Origin: UMGS1783 sp900555065
GTDB lineage: Bacteria > Bacillota > Clostridia > Oscillospirales > UMGS1783
Assembly: GCA_937991645.1 (NCBI GenBank)
Contig: CALKPL010000025.1
Location: 248,001 to 312,000 of the forward strand
Direction of reading: 5' to 3'
DNA: 64,000 nucleotides
Below, piece by piece: positions 16,588 to 25,309 of the stretch. The position numbers were made by a program, and so were the translations under genes. Every line of letters begins with the position of its first letter. The stretch's first letter is position 1. The notes under the pieces are model-generated. The model saw only the letters and a program-made list of their open reading frames with translations. It was not told where the DNA came from and did no database searches.

Positions 16588-16619
16588 GATGTGATCATCC
16601 TTCCATACAATACCAGACT

Positions 16620-16648
16620 ATTATACTCATCTATATGCCATTTTACAA
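16620..16648 (-). promoter_or_regulatory. SigmaA-type promoter of the flippase-mazG-HU-yab operon
   Basis: On the minus strand TTGTAA, a 17-nt spacer and a perfect TATAAT. The -35 lies only 2 nt from the -35 of the divergent mtnN promoter. Confidence 0.65.
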
Positions 16649-16650
16649 GA

Positions 16651-16679
16651 TTGTATTTACAAATTCCTTGATTTATAGT
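16651..16679 (+). promoter_or_regulatory. SigmaA-type promoter of mtnN
   Basis: TTGTAT (16651-16656), 17-nt spacer, TATAGT (16674-16679), about 37 nt before the predicted ribosome site GAGGG. Confidence 0.6.
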
Positions 16680-16722
16680 ATGCTCTTTACGAAATAAAAC
16701 GCGAAGAAATGAGGGCTTGAAG

Positions 16723-17364
16723 ATGAAAATGAATATCGGCGTCGTAATCGCCATGCAGGAGGAAGCGGCACCTTTGCTGCAGCTTTTTGGTTTGAAGCAA
16801 AGCGTATCTCCTTACGATGGCGCGCAGTTTTACCATGACGGGAACCTGACCGTCGCAGTCGGCGGCGTGGGTACGCTTGCCGCCGCCATGGCGACGCAGA
16901 CGCTGATTGACAAATACCAGTGCGGTTATATATACAATACCGGCACGGCGGGCTGCACCGGCGGCGCGTTCCGGACCGGAGATATCGTATCCATCGAAAG
17001 GGTGTGTAAAGGCGACGTAGACCTTACCATTTTTGGAAACGAGCCCTGTCAGCTGCCGGGAACGCCGGTCTATCTCACGCCGGAGACGGACGCGCGCTAT
17101 CCGGCGGCGATCTGCCGGACAAGCGACCGGTTCATTGACAGGAACAGCGGCGTTGAGCCCGGATTGATCGTGGAGATGGAAGGGTTTGCCGTGGCGTACG
17201 TATGCGCCCGACATAATATCCCCTGCCGGCTGTACAAAGTCGTATCCGATATGACGGAAGAAAACGAGGACAGCACGCAGTTTGAGGGGAATCTGGACCG
17301 CGTAGCGCTAGCGCTGGCACAGCACGTTTACCAGACGATCAACGAACAACTGCAAACGCCTTAA
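16723..17364 (+). CDS. mtnN: 5'-methylthioadenosine/S-adenosylhomocysteine nucleosidase
   Basis: A 213-residue nucleosidase (Pfs) that removes adenine from MTA and SAH. It shows VVIAMQEEAAPL (active-site Glu), VGGVGTLAAA, YNTGTAG, VEMEGFAVAYVC (substrate-binding Met-Glu) and KVVSDM with the catalytic Asp. TTG at 16717 and ATGs at 16723 and 16729 are in frame; ATG 16723 has GAGGG 7 nt upstream and is preferred. The product S-ribosylhomocysteine would be the substrate of LuxS, encoded at 2.3 kb. Confidence 0.93.
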   Translation: MKMNIGVVIAMQEEAAPLLQLFGLKQSVSPYDGAQFYHDGNLTVAVGGVGTLAAAMATQTLIDKYQCGYIYNTGTAGCTGGAFRTGDIVSIERVCKGDVDLTIFGNEPCQLPGTPVYLTPETDARYPAAICRTSDRFIDRNSGVEPGLIVEMEGFAVAYVCARHNIPCRLYKVVSDMTEENEDSTQFEGNLDRVALALAQHVYQTINEQLQTP

Positions 17365-17375
17365 CCGGGAACAGG

Positions 17376-17405
17376 AAAAGCTCCGCCATATGGCGGAGCT
17401 TTTTT
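17376..17405. terminator. Bidirectional intrinsic terminator between mtnN and the FemAB gene
   Basis: A 12-bp perfect stem AAAAGCTCCGCC / GGCGGAGCTTTT with a 4-nt loop, T-rich on both strands, sits between the converging mtnN and FemAB genes. Confidence 0.9.
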
Positions 17406-18702
17406 ATGCACGGCCCAACAGCTTTTTAAAAAAGCGGGTGACTTTCATGCGGTTATTGCGTACGAGCGGCATCAGCTTATGATAGAACTGATAGGCCGCG
17501 CGGCGGGAAACCAGGGTGTACTCGCCCATGAATTCATACAGATGCGCATGAAAACTCATTTTGAACAGAAACAGCCCGTGTTCCGGCGCGTCCGGCGACA
17601 TATAGCTGTGCGGCACCCGACCCATATCGTGCAGCCGCCGGCCCTCTTTAATACTGCGGCAGATGCGGACATAGTTCAGATAGTGGCTGGCGCGAAGTGT
17701 ATTGCGCAGCACGTTTTTCGTGCCGCCGAACACGCAACTCGTCATCTCGCCGAAACAGATGGTGATACCGGCTGCGAGATACAGTCTGTCCGCATCCGTA
17801 TAGGCGCGGGCCTCTTCGCTGCGCTGGCGGAAAGACTCCAGCTGCTCTTCCAGCGTTTGCTTCTCATGCGCGTACTTTTTCAGAACGTTCGCACGCGTCT
17901 CTGTCCGTCTCAGCTCCTCCAGCTCAGCCAACCGCGTCCGTTTTTTCTCAGCCGCCGCCGAATCCGCCCGTTTGTCATAATAAATCAGGTCCAGAACGGC
18001 CCAGGGGGCGAACTGTTCCATAAAGCTCAAATAGTATTCCCGGGGCCGGCGCACGACTTCCAGACGCTCGGTCGTATCCCCCATAACGTCCAGAAATTTC
18101 TCGAACGCCCACTCGTTTTCACGCAGTTCGGCATAGCTGAACGCCTCGCTGCGCAGACCGCGCTCCGGGCCGACGCGCACACTGTAGCGCACGCCCTTGT
18201 CGCACTGCTTGAGCAATGTTTCGGCCGCGTCGGTTTCAGAAAGCTCCAGCATGGCGGTCAGGGACGGCTGATAGGTGTAGTTGTTTCGGTCCGGATTCGG
18301 CTGAAAGCCGCAGCGCGCAAGCAATGCGGCGGTCTTCTCCGCCGCGGGTTGAACCGCGCCGTCAATGCGCAGGGGTATGTCTGGGTCAATGACGCAGGCA
18401 AAGGCGCCGCGCGAACGCATCTCCCCTTTTAAAAACGAAGTGAACTGCTCGACAAGGCGTTCGTCGGCATAATCGCAGACAAAGCCGTTCGGAATATACC
18501 ACAGCGTGCCGCTGACCGGTATTTTGCGGGTCAGGACAAGACAGGTCAAAACAAGCGCGCCATCCCGCCGTCCGCTGAAAAGCAGGGGCGTCCAGTTGGA
18601 TTTTACAGCCGCCCACATGGGCAGCTGCATAAACGAACCGTTCCTGGCTTCCACAAACGATATAAACGCCTGCATGTCCTCTTCCAAGCCAAAGGTGTAC
18701 AT
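17404..18702 (-). CDS. FemAB-family peptidoglycan aminoacyltransferase
   Basis: A 432-residue FemX/FemAB/MurM-type enzyme, which transfers amino acids from aminoacyl-tRNA to the lipid II stem peptide. Visible are the tandem GNAT-like domains (SFMQLPMWAAVK near the N-terminus, LKQCDKGVRYSVRVGPERG mid-protein), a two-helix coiled-coil arm (about residues 245-300, rich in Lys/Glu/Arg) and YLNYVRICRSIKEG...YMSPDAPEHGLFLFK. The amino acid added is unknown. It stands alone, convergent with mtnN. Confidence 0.9.
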   Translation of the reverse strand: MYTFGLEEDMQAFISFVEARNGSFMQLPMWAAVKSNWTPLLFSGRRDGALVLTCLVLTRKIPVSGTLWYIPNGFVCDYADERLVEQFTSFLKGEMRSRGAFACVIDPDIPLRIDGAVQPAAEKTAALLARCGFQPNPDRNNYTYQPSLTAMLELSETDAAETLLKQCDKGVRYSVRVGPERGLRSEAFSYAELRENEWAFEKFLDVMGDTTERLEVVRRPREYYLSFMEQFAPWAVLDLIYYDKRADSAAAEKKRTRLAELEELRRTETRANVLKKYAHEKQTLEEQLESFRQRSEEARAYTDADRLYLAAGITICFGEMTSCVFGGTKNVLRNTLRASHYLNYVRICRSIKEGRRLHDMGRVPHSYMSPDAPEHGLFLFKMSFHAHLYEFMGEYTLVSRRAAYQFYHKLMPLVRNNRMKVTRFFKKLLGRA

Positions 18703-18879
18703 GTTTCTCCTCCACTCGAACGGCGGATACGCCGTATCTTGGTGTCCTTATCATACCACGCCCATTCGCTTTCGTCAACACGGGCGCGCAGTCATACCGT
18801 ATGCATGAAACGAATGGAATCGGTTAAAATAGTTTATGCCGCGAAACAATCGTTATTCGCCATGCAAAGGAGACGCTAT

Positions 18880-19569
18880 ATGGTTGTTATATTTTTTCGA
18901 ACAATTATTATGTACCTGCTCATTATCGTCGTCATGCGCTTTACCGGCAAGCGCCAAGTCGGCGAACTGCAGCTTTCCGAACTTGTCGTGACCATTTTAA
19001 TTTCCGAACTCGCCGCAATTCCCATGCAGGACACGAGCCTGCCCGTTATTCACGGCGCAATTTCCATTATAACTCTGGTCTCGTTTGAAGTAATCCTGTC
19101 CTTTATCGGCATGAAATCCATTAAGGTTCGTAAACTGATGGAGGGACATCCGAGCATCCTGATCAACAATGGAACGATCGACCAGGAAGAGATGCAGAAG
19201 CTGCGCTTTACCATCGACGACCTGATCGAATCGCTCCGGCAGAGCGGCGTGATGCGGCTTGAGCAGGTGAGTTACGCTATATTGGAAACCAACGGTAAGC
19301 TTAGCGTTTTTTTGAAAAATGAAGAAGCGCCGCCCACAGCAAAGGACTTGCAGGTTGTCGTTCAAAATGAAAAACTGCCGCTGACCGTAGTTTCTGACGG
19401 CAGAATTATAGACTACAATCTGGAAAAGCTGAAGGTTACCAGGGAGCATTTAACGAAAATTATGCGTAAAAACGGATGCAAGGATCCTTCTGAAATTTTT
19501 TACATGGCAATGGACAGCGAACAAAACGTAAACATTGTTCGCAAGAAGAAGAAAAAGAAATTTGCGTAA
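18880..19569 (+). CDS. DUF421/YetF-family membrane protein
   Basis: A 229-residue protein with three hydrophobic segments in the first 85 residues followed by the conserved soluble YetF domains (MEGHPSILINNG, LRFTIDDLIESLRQSGV, VSYAILETNGKLSVF). Such proteins are abundant in spore-formers and YetF-like subunits occur in germinosome-associated channels. ATG 18880 has AAAGGAGA 6 nt upstream and gives the usual length, so the longer upstream frame is rejected. It is followed 15 nt later by a DUF4363 gene, a common partner. Confidence 0.93.
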   Translation: MVVIFFRTIIMYLLIIVVMRFTGKRQVGELQLSELVVTILISELAAIPMQDTSLPVIHGAISIITLVSFEVILSFIGMKSIKVRKLMEGHPSILINNGTIDQEEMQKLRFTIDDLIESLRQSGVMRLEQVSYAILETNGKLSVFLKNEEAPPTAKDLQVVVQNEKLPLTVVSDGRIIDYNLEKLKVTREHLTKIMRKNGCKDPSEIFYMAMDSEQNVNIVRKKKKKKFA

Positions 19570-19584
19570 AGCGCAGGTGTGCCA

Positions 19585-19965
19585 ATGAAAAAAATGGTTA
19601 TTGCAGTTTCGCTTGTACTGCTGATTATTGCGGCGATCGCCGTCAATGCGATGATGATGAAGAATACGACCGATTCTATGCTCCAGCATATGGACGACGC
19701 GATTGCGAAAATGAACATAAAGGATTTTGACAGTGCGAAACAGGATATGGACGCACTTTTGGACATTATTGAAGACAAGCGGGTGTATTTCGGCCTCGTC
19801 ACTTCCAAGGAAAACCTGGAGGAACTGGAAGATTCGGCGCGCCGGGCCGCGGAATATTGCTGCGAAGACGCGCAGGACGAATACTACGCCGAAGTCAATG
19901 TGCTCAGGCACCACATAGAACATATGCTTGCTTATGAATGCCTCAGCCTGCATACCATTCTCTGA
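19585..19965 (+). CDS. DUF4363-family membrane-anchored protein
   Basis: A 126-residue protein: N-terminal membrane anchor (MVIAVSLVLLIIAAIAVN) and an all-helical extracytoplasmic domain (KDFDSAKQDMDALLDIIEDK, RHHIEHMLAYE), as in DUF4363. The ATG at 19585 has AGGTG 5 nt upstream; a GTG at 19579 overlaps that site. It is paired with the YetF-like gene. Function unknown. Confidence 0.88.
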   Translation: MKKMVIAVSLVLLIIAAIAVNAMMMKNTTDSMLQHMDDAIAKMNIKDFDSAKQDMDALLDIIEDKRVYFGLVTSKENLEELEDSARRAAEYCCEDAQDEYYAEVNVLRHHIEHMLAYECLSLHTIL

Positions 19966-19980
19966 CATTCCGGACAGTTG

Positions 19981-20010
19981 AAACCGCATCCGCACAGGAT
20001 GCGGTTTTTT
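19981..20010 (+). terminator. Intrinsic terminator after the YetF/DUF4363 pair
   Basis: An 11-bp stem AAACCGCATCC / GGATGCGGTTT with a 5-nt loop and a T-tail, 15 nt past the DUF4363 stop. Confidence 0.9.
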
Positions 20011-20101
20011 GCGCTCAAAAATGTACAAGGGGCTGAATTTTCTCCTTGAATTACATTTATTTTATCTTATTATACAGACTTTTTTTATTTTGCCAAAGCT
20101 A

Positions 20102-20130
20102 TTGACTTTGCCGGTTTTATTCCCTAAAAT
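20102..20130 (+). promoter_or_regulatory. SigmaA-type promoter of the MFS permease
   Basis: TTGACT (20102-20107), a 17-nt spacer and TAAAAT (20125-20130). It leaves a leader of about 90 nt before the start codon, in which I see no known riboswitch. Confidence 0.6.
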
Positions 20131-20226
20131 GTCCAAGGCGACATACTTTTTGCCTGCTATATTTTGACGGAACGCTTTTTGCAAAGGTCGGCAAATCCCC
20201 TACGCTGAATAGGTAAGGTGATCCCT

Positions 20227-21702
20227 ATGAAAAGCAGACCCACTGTAAAGCAATTTCTTATCCTCTCCAAAAACGGCGTGAAGAGAGCGTTGTCTCCGCT
20301 GGGGCAAAGCCTGTTTAACGCGTACTCGGAAAACAGAGACGGAAAGGCGTCCAGCCGAAGAAATATCCTTGCGGAGAATATTTTCTTCAACGTAATTGCG
20401 GCTGTGACCGGCGGCGTATTTCTGACCGGACTGATTCTTATCATTCTGGAAAATGAGAGCGAAACGGTTAAAAACCAATACCTGGGCCTTATTATCAGCT
20501 TGCAGCTGCTGGCAAATACTTCGCAGATATTTACGCCGTTTCTCATCAATAAAATGAAATCGTACCGGGCTTTTTCAGCGGCATGCCGCGCTACGTATTT
20601 CATTATAAACGTTGTGATGCTGGGAATTGTGCCTCTGCTTCCCTTTTCCGCAACGCAAAACGCAACCATTTTCCTCGTGCTCGTCGTGATTATGCAGGTA
20701 GCGGCTGCGATTCCGAACCCGGCTATGGGCATATGGCATATAGACAACATTCCGGATTCCAAGCGGGCCGACTGGTTCTCTATTCAGCAGATATCCATTC
20801 CGATCTTCAATACAGTATCCTCCGTAATCGCCAGTTTTGTAATCGACCGTTTTCAGCTCAGGGGTATTGAGCTGACCGGTGTGCTTGTCATCAGAGGCGT
20901 GCTGCTGCTGTTCGTATTTCTGGAGCTGCGAACGCATTTTAAAATCAAAGAGCCGGTGTATGCGAATACCGGGAAAGCGCCGACTTTCTCTTCTGTTTTC
21001 GTTTCGCCGTTTAAATGCGGTCCGTTTCTGGTTACCGTGCTGATGGTAGTGCTATGGAACGTTGTGGCCAACCTGCCGGGGCAGTATTTTAACGCATATG
21101 TCCTGGAAGACCTGCAGTTCAGTTATACGCATATCAACTTATGCGCTGCGACCAACATCCCGCTGATGATGATAGCGATGCCGTTGTGGAATAAATTCGT
21201 ACATAAAAAAGGCTGGCTGAAAGCGCTCGGCACGGCTTTGGGTCTGTATTTGCTGCCCTATCTGTTCAACTGCCTAATGTTTAAGAATACGGCATGGCTC
21301 TATCTCGTTTCAGTTATGTACGGAAACCTCATATTGCCCGGCATCAATCTTTGCTTTGCGAACCTGCCTTACCTCAAAATGCCTGAAAACAACCAGACCA
21401 GCTGTCTTGCGTTTTACAACGCCTCGGCAGGGATTGCGTCGTTTATTGCCTCCTATCTTGGAAGAAGCTTCATTCTTGCAACGGAAAACAAGGTGCTTAG
21501 GGTGTTTTCCATGACGATTGTGAATAAGCAGTATATATGCCTGATTTCATTCGCGATACTGCTCATGCTTTCCGCCATGATCCTGCTTGTAGCGCACAGA
21601 GACAAGAAACGGGCGCTGCTGGCCGAAATGCAGGCGGAAAATGCTAAAAGTGCGGCGGCTTTGCCGGACATGGAGCCTGTGTTGCAGGAAGCGCAGCTCT
21701 GA
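20227..21702 (+). CDS. Major facilitator superfamily transporter
   Basis: A 491-residue integral membrane protein with about 12 hydrophobic segments, a charged N-terminal 45 residues and a long hydrophilic C-terminal tail (residues 462-491). The fold and the IWHIDNIPDSKRADWFSIQQ loop after segment 4 suggest an MFS permease; no substrate motif is recognisable. ATG 20227 follows AAGGTG by 6 nt; an in-frame GTG at 20218 lies inside that site. It is monocistronic, with its own promoter and terminator. Confidence 0.82.
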   Translation: MKSRPTVKQFLILSKNGVKRALSPLGQSLFNAYSENRDGKASSRRNILAENIFFNVIAAVTGGVFLTGLILIILENESETVKNQYLGLIISLQLLANTSQIFTPFLINKMKSYRAFSAACRATYFIINVVMLGIVPLLPFSATQNATIFLVLVVIMQVAAAIPNPAMGIWHIDNIPDSKRADWFSIQQISIPIFNTVSSVIASFVIDRFQLRGIELTGVLVIRGVLLLFVFLELRTHFKIKEPVYANTGKAPTFSSVFVSPFKCGPFLVTVLMVVLWNVVANLPGQYFNAYVLEDLQFSYTHINLCAATNIPLMMIAMPLWNKFVHKKGWLKALGTALGLYLLPYLFNCLMFKNTAWLYLVSVMYGNLILPGINLCFANLPYLKMPENNQTSCLAFYNASAGIASFIASYLGRSFILATENKVLRVFSMTIVNKQYICLISFAILLMLSAMILLVAHRDKKRALLAEMQAENAKSAAALPDMEPVLQEAQL

Positions 21703-21744
21703 ACGGAATTTGCGGCCCGTGTCAATACGGGGATATCTTTACAA

Positions 21745-21775
21745 AAAGCGCAGGCAGACGCCTGCGCTTTTGATT
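21745..21775 (+). terminator. Intrinsic terminator after the MFS gene
   Basis: An 11-bp stem AAAGCGCAGGC / GCCTGCGCTTT with a 4-nt loop (AGAC) and a following TGATTTT. Confidence 0.85.
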
Positions 21776-21881
21776 TTAGTGCTCTTGTTTTAGTAGTTCT
21801 TCGCAACGCAGGCCGGACCGCCTGGAAAGGCGCGCAAAACCTGCAAGGTTATTTTGCGTAAAAAAGCGTTTGTAAAGCGAA

Positions 21882-22505
21882 TCAGGAGCCTTGCGCCTTT
21901 GCTTTGACAAGACTGTACAGGGGAATGAGAAAACTGCCCGCCATATTGCCGCATGTGACGATGAGAATAAACAGGATATCAAACCTGCCTGCGGCGGTCA
22001 TATAAACCATATCGGCAATGCAATGCTCAAAGCCGCACAAAATAAAGGCCGGCACGCACAGAAGAATTCCGACGGCTTTCCCCACGTCCGAACCGCTGTT
22101 GCGGTAATTGTCCACCGCTATGTAGATAAGCAAACCGCAGCCAACGCCCAGCAGGAATACCGCAAACGGGTGTTGTGTGAGCTTGCCGGACCATAGCTCC
22201 GCCATCTTCTGCGCCAGATTCGGTTTGGCAAAGCGGAGCGCGGCGCTGTATGCCGCCGCGCCTGCGAAGTTGCCGACCCAGATGAGCAGCAGCTCGGCAG
22301 CGTAGGACAGCCGCCCCGGACGGGTAATCAGATATCCGCTGCGACCAGTAAACAGATCCAGCCCGAAAAAACAGATCGCAAACAGACCGACGGTGAAAAA
22401 CAGCGCGCCGGAGACTATATCCGGCGCGGCGATATACGCCGCGGCACCAATGCCGATCAGCCCGCCGGACAAAACAGAGCCAAACAGAATTCTTCCTACC
22501 TTCAT
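21882..22505 (-). CDS. Formate/nitrite (FNT) family channel
   Basis: A 207-residue protein with six hydrophobic segments and the FNT signature CGFEHCIADMVY, whose histidine is the central protonatable pore residue. FNT channels are pentamers moving formate, nitrite or hydrosulfide. The protein is shorter than typical FocA (about 280 residues), so terminal extensions are missing. Formate is the likeliest ligand in a fermenting anaerobe, but no pyruvate formate-lyase gene is near. It lies 50 nt after pyrI and could be read through from the pyr operon. Confidence 0.85.
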   Translation of the reverse strand: MKVGRILFGSVLSGGLIGIGAAAYIAAPDIVSGALFFTVGLFAICFFGLDLFTGRSGYLITRPGRLSYAAELLLIWVGNFAGAAAYSAALRFAKPNLAQKMAELWSGKLTQHPFAVFLLGVGCGLLIYIAVDNYRNSGSDVGKAVGILLCVPAFILCGFEHCIADMVYMTAAGRFDILFILIVTCGNMAGSFLIPLYSLVKAKAQGS

Positions 22506-22554
22506 TTCCCCGAAACTCCCCTTTTTGTGCTGTAATGCCTATTCGCTTTACAGG

Positions 22555-22983
22555 CTATTCGCGCGTATCGTCATGCTTTGTATCGCAATAAATACAGCGA
22601 TAGACCTGCCGTTCGGTATCAGAGAGCTTGAAAATGTGCGGGATCTCCTGTTCGGTCGACGTGATACAGCGCGGATTTTTGCAGCGGATCACGTTTACCA
22701 GGCGCTCCGGTACGGCTAGGTGCCGCTTTTTAAAGAGTTTGCCGTCCCGGATAAAATTAACGGTGACATTGGGATCGATATACCCCAAAATTTCCAGGTT
22801 TAAATCTATTTCCGCATCTATTTTAATAATATCTTTTTTACCATATTTTGTACTGCGCACATTCTTAATCAACGCGACGCAGCAGTCAAGATCTTCAAGG
22901 CCCAAATACTCATATATTTTCATGCCCATGCCGGCTTTGATATGGTCTATTACTATTCCGGAATTTACGCCGTCTATATTCAT
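22555..22983 (-). CDS. pyrI: Aspartate carbamoyltransferase regulatory subunit
   Basis: A 142-residue regulatory chain: allosteric nucleotide domain at the N-terminus (VNSGIVIDHIKAGMGMKIY) and a C-terminal zinc domain with CKNPRC and CIYC supplying the four zinc cysteines. It lets CTP and ATP control aspartate carbamoyltransferase. It is the last pyr gene, 6 nt after pyrB. Its presence fits the absence of a visible PyrR attenuator. Confidence 0.96.
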   Translation of the reverse strand: MNIDGVNSGIVIDHIKAGMGMKIYEYLGLEDLDCCVALIKNVRSTKYGKKDIIKIDAEIDLNLEILGYIDPNVTVNFIRDGKLFKKRHLAVPERLVNVIRCKNPRCITSTEQEIPHIFKLSDTERQVYRCIYCDTKHDDTRE

Positions 22984-22989
22984 TGCTCG

Positions 22990-23904
22990 TCACCTCAGTT
23001 CCAGCAGGCGCAGAATCAGCGCCATGCGAATGTATTTTCCGTACAGCACCTGCCGGAAATAACAGGCGCGCGGGTCGTCGTCCACTTCGCGGGATATCTC
23101 ATTCACACGCGGCAGAGGATGGAGGATGCGCAGGTCGTCTTTTGCATAGCGCAGCTTGTCCCGATCCAGAATGTAGGTATCCTTAAGGCGCAGGTATTCC
23201 TGTTCATTGAAGAAACGTTCGCGCTGGACACGGGTCATATACAATATGTCGAGCTCTCCCAATACCGGCTCCATCTCCCGCGACTCGCGCCAGGATACGC
23301 CGTTTTTCTCGAGTACATCGCGAATAATGTAGTCCGGGACGGTCAGCTCCTGCGGTGAAATGAGCACGAACCGTACGCCGGGAATGCGGGACATGGAGGC
23401 GATAAGCGAATGCACGGTGCGGCCGAACTTGAGGTCACCGCACAGACCGATCGTCATATTTCCAAGTCTGCCCTTTTCACGTTTGATCGTGAGCATATCC
23501 GTCAAAGTCTGGGTCGGGTGGTTATGCCCGCCGTCGCCCGCATTGATGATGGGCACCGCCGACTTCATCGACGCTACCAGCGGCGCGCCCTCCTTGGGAT
23601 GGCGCATGGCGATTATATCCGCATAGCAGCCCACTGTGAGCACCGTATCCGTCACGCTCTCCCCTTTTGCGGCCGAGCTGGAATCCGCGGAGGAAAAACC
23701 AATGACAGATCCGCCCAGCTCCAGCATGGCGGCCTCAAAGCTCAAACGCGTGCGCGTGCTCGGTTCAAAAAAGAGGGTGGCGAGTTTTTTTCGCCGGCAC
23801 AAATGCGCGTACACATCGGGATGTTCGATGATATCCTCGGCAAGCGCGATGAGTTCCTCTATTTCATCTATGGTTATGTCCGTAATATCTATCAAATGCC
23901 GCAT
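22990..23904 (-). CDS. pyrB: Aspartate carbamoyltransferase catalytic subunit
   Basis: A 304-residue catalytic chain condensing carbamoyl phosphate and aspartate. It shows FFEPSTRTRLSFE (carbamoyl phosphate loop), GDGGHNHPTQTL and HPLPRVNEIS. The length matches the class that associates with PyrI. It lies 17 nt after pyrE. Confidence 0.97.
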   Translation of the reverse strand: MRHLIDITDITIDEIEELIALAEDIIEHPDVYAHLCRRKKLATLFFEPSTRTRLSFEAAMLELGGSVIGFSSADSSSAAKGESVTDTVLTVGCYADIIAMRHPKEGAPLVASMKSAVPIINAGDGGHNHPTQTLTDMLTIKREKGRLGNMTIGLCGDLKFGRTVHSLIASMSRIPGVRFVLISPQELTVPDYIIRDVLEKNGVSWRESREMEPVLGELDILYMTRVQRERFFNEQEYLRLKDTYILDRDKLRYAKDDLRILHPLPRVNEISREVDDDPRACYFRQVLYGKYIRMALILRLLELR

Positions 23905-23921
23905 GGCGGTTCCTCCTGTCT

Positions 23922-24554
23922 TTACTTACGCATCCATGACTCGTCGCGCGGATTGTCTCGAAAACGTCTGAGGCGGTCAATATCCGACAAGGAAATATAG
24001 CCCTCCTGCGCTGCGACTTGTACGAGGGTATCGAAATCCGTAAGGCTGTTGTTCTGCACCTTTGCAGCCGAGAGACGGTCTTTGCTCTTCTGCATGTTAT
24101 ATGTGAATATACTGACGATTCCAAGCACCTCGGCCCCCGCTTCGCGCAGGGCTTCTACTACGTCGATCACAGAGCCGCCGGTCGAGATCAGGTCCTCCAC
24201 CACAACCGCTTTCTGACCGGGCAAGAGCTTGCCTTCGATCCTGTTTGTGCGGCCGTGATCCTTCGCGCTGCCGCGCACATAGCCCATTGGCAGACCGAGC
24301 AGGTTGGCTACGATCGCCGCATGCGGAATGCCCGCCGTGCTTGTGCCCATTAGTATTTCGCAGTCCGGGTATTTCTCCTGAACCACTTTGGAGAGCGAAT
24401 ACTCGATCTGGTCGCGCACCTGCGGTTCGGACAGGGTTAAGCGGTTATCACAGTATATGGGGCTTTTTATGCCGCTTGCCCAGGTGAACGGTTCGTCGGG
24501 ACGCAGGAATACCGCGCCTATGGACAATAGTTCTTTGGCGATTTGTCTTTCCAT
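23922..24554 (-). CDS. pyrE: Orotate phosphoribosyltransferase
   Basis: A 210-residue enzyme forming OMP from orotate and PRPP. The PRPP motif VVVEDLISTGGS, the flexible loop YVRGSAKDHGRTNRIEG and FTWASGIKSPIYCDNR are clear. A GGAGG site precedes the ATG. It lies 5 nt after pyrF. Confidence 0.97.
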   Translation of the reverse strand: MERQIAKELLSIGAVFLRPDEPFTWASGIKSPIYCDNRLTLSEPQVRDQIEYSLSKVVQEKYPDCEILMGTSTAGIPHAAIVANLLGLPMGYVRGSAKDHGRTNRIEGKLLPGQKAVVVEDLISTGGSVIDVVEALREAGAEVLGIVSIFTYNMQKSKDRLSAAKVQNNSLTDFDTLVQVAAQEGYISLSDIDRLRRFRDNPRDESWMRK

Positions 24555-24559
24555 GGGAT

Positions 24560-25261
24560 TTAACCTCCTATAAACTCACGAACGCATCTGCGGTAGGCGG
24601 CTACGGGATCGTCCGCCGCCGTGATCGGTCTGCCGACGACAATGTAGTCTGAACCAAGCTCTCTGGCGCGCGCAGGCGTCGCGATGCGGACCTGGTCGCC
24701 CGCCGCGCCGTCCGCAAAACGAACGCCGGGCGTGACCGTCAGAAACTGCGCGCCGCAGGCTGCGTGCACCTGTTCGGATTCCAGCGGCGAACACACGACG
24801 CCGTCCAGACCCGCCTCCATGGCGTTTTTCGCATAGTGCATGACGACTTCTTCCATCGGCCGCTCAATCAGCAGCTCCCGCGCCATACGCTCTTGACTCG
24901 TAGATGTCAGCTGCGTAACCGCGATCAGCAGCGGGCGGGTTCCATCGGGCCGGGTCAGGCCCCGAAGGGCGGCGCGCATCATGTCCGCCGTGCCGGCGGC
25001 ATGCAGATTGCACATGTCTACATCCAGCCTGGACAGGGCCGCCATGGCGCGTTCGACTGTGTTTGGTATGTCGTGCAGTTTTAAATCCAGGAACAGTTTA
25101 TGACCGCGCGCTTTGATCTGCCGGACTATATCCGGGCCTGCGGCATAGAAAAGCTCCATGCCCACCTTCACATAGACCTGGTTTTCGTTAAACTGATCTA
25201 GAAATGCGAGCGCCTTTTCAGCAGTTGCAAAATCCAGTGCGATGATTACGTCCCGTCCCAT
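24560..25261 (-). CDS. pyrF: Orotidine 5'-phosphate decarboxylase
   Basis: A 233-residue TIM-barrel decarboxylase giving UMP, the last step encoded by the operon. The catalytic D-x-K-x-x-D motif is FLDLKLHDIP, and the phosphate-binding end reads DYIVVGRPIT. It follows pyrD after 48 nt. Confidence 0.97.
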   Translation of the reverse strand: MGRDVIIALDFATAEKALAFLDQFNENQVYVKVGMELFYAAGPDIVRQIKARGHKLFLDLKLHDIPNTVERAMAALSRLDVDMCNLHAAGTADMMRAALRGLTRPDGTRPLLIAVTQLTSTSQERMARELLIERPMEEVVMHYAKNAMEAGLDGVVCSPLESEQVHAACGAQFLTVTPGVRFADGAAGDQVRIATPARARELGSDYIVVGRPITAADDPVAAYRRCVREFIGG

Positions 25262-25309
25262 AATATTCCCTTTCCGATTTGTTTTTGTAATTTGATTTGA
25301 TGAACGATT

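Noticed and set aside
17479..18432. 317-codon plus-strand frame inside the FemAB gene
   Set aside because: Antisense to a conserved protein and without a family signature.
21776..21982. Small minus-strand frame before the FNT gene's end
   Set aside because: It overlaps the FNT coding region in another frame and has no ribosome site.
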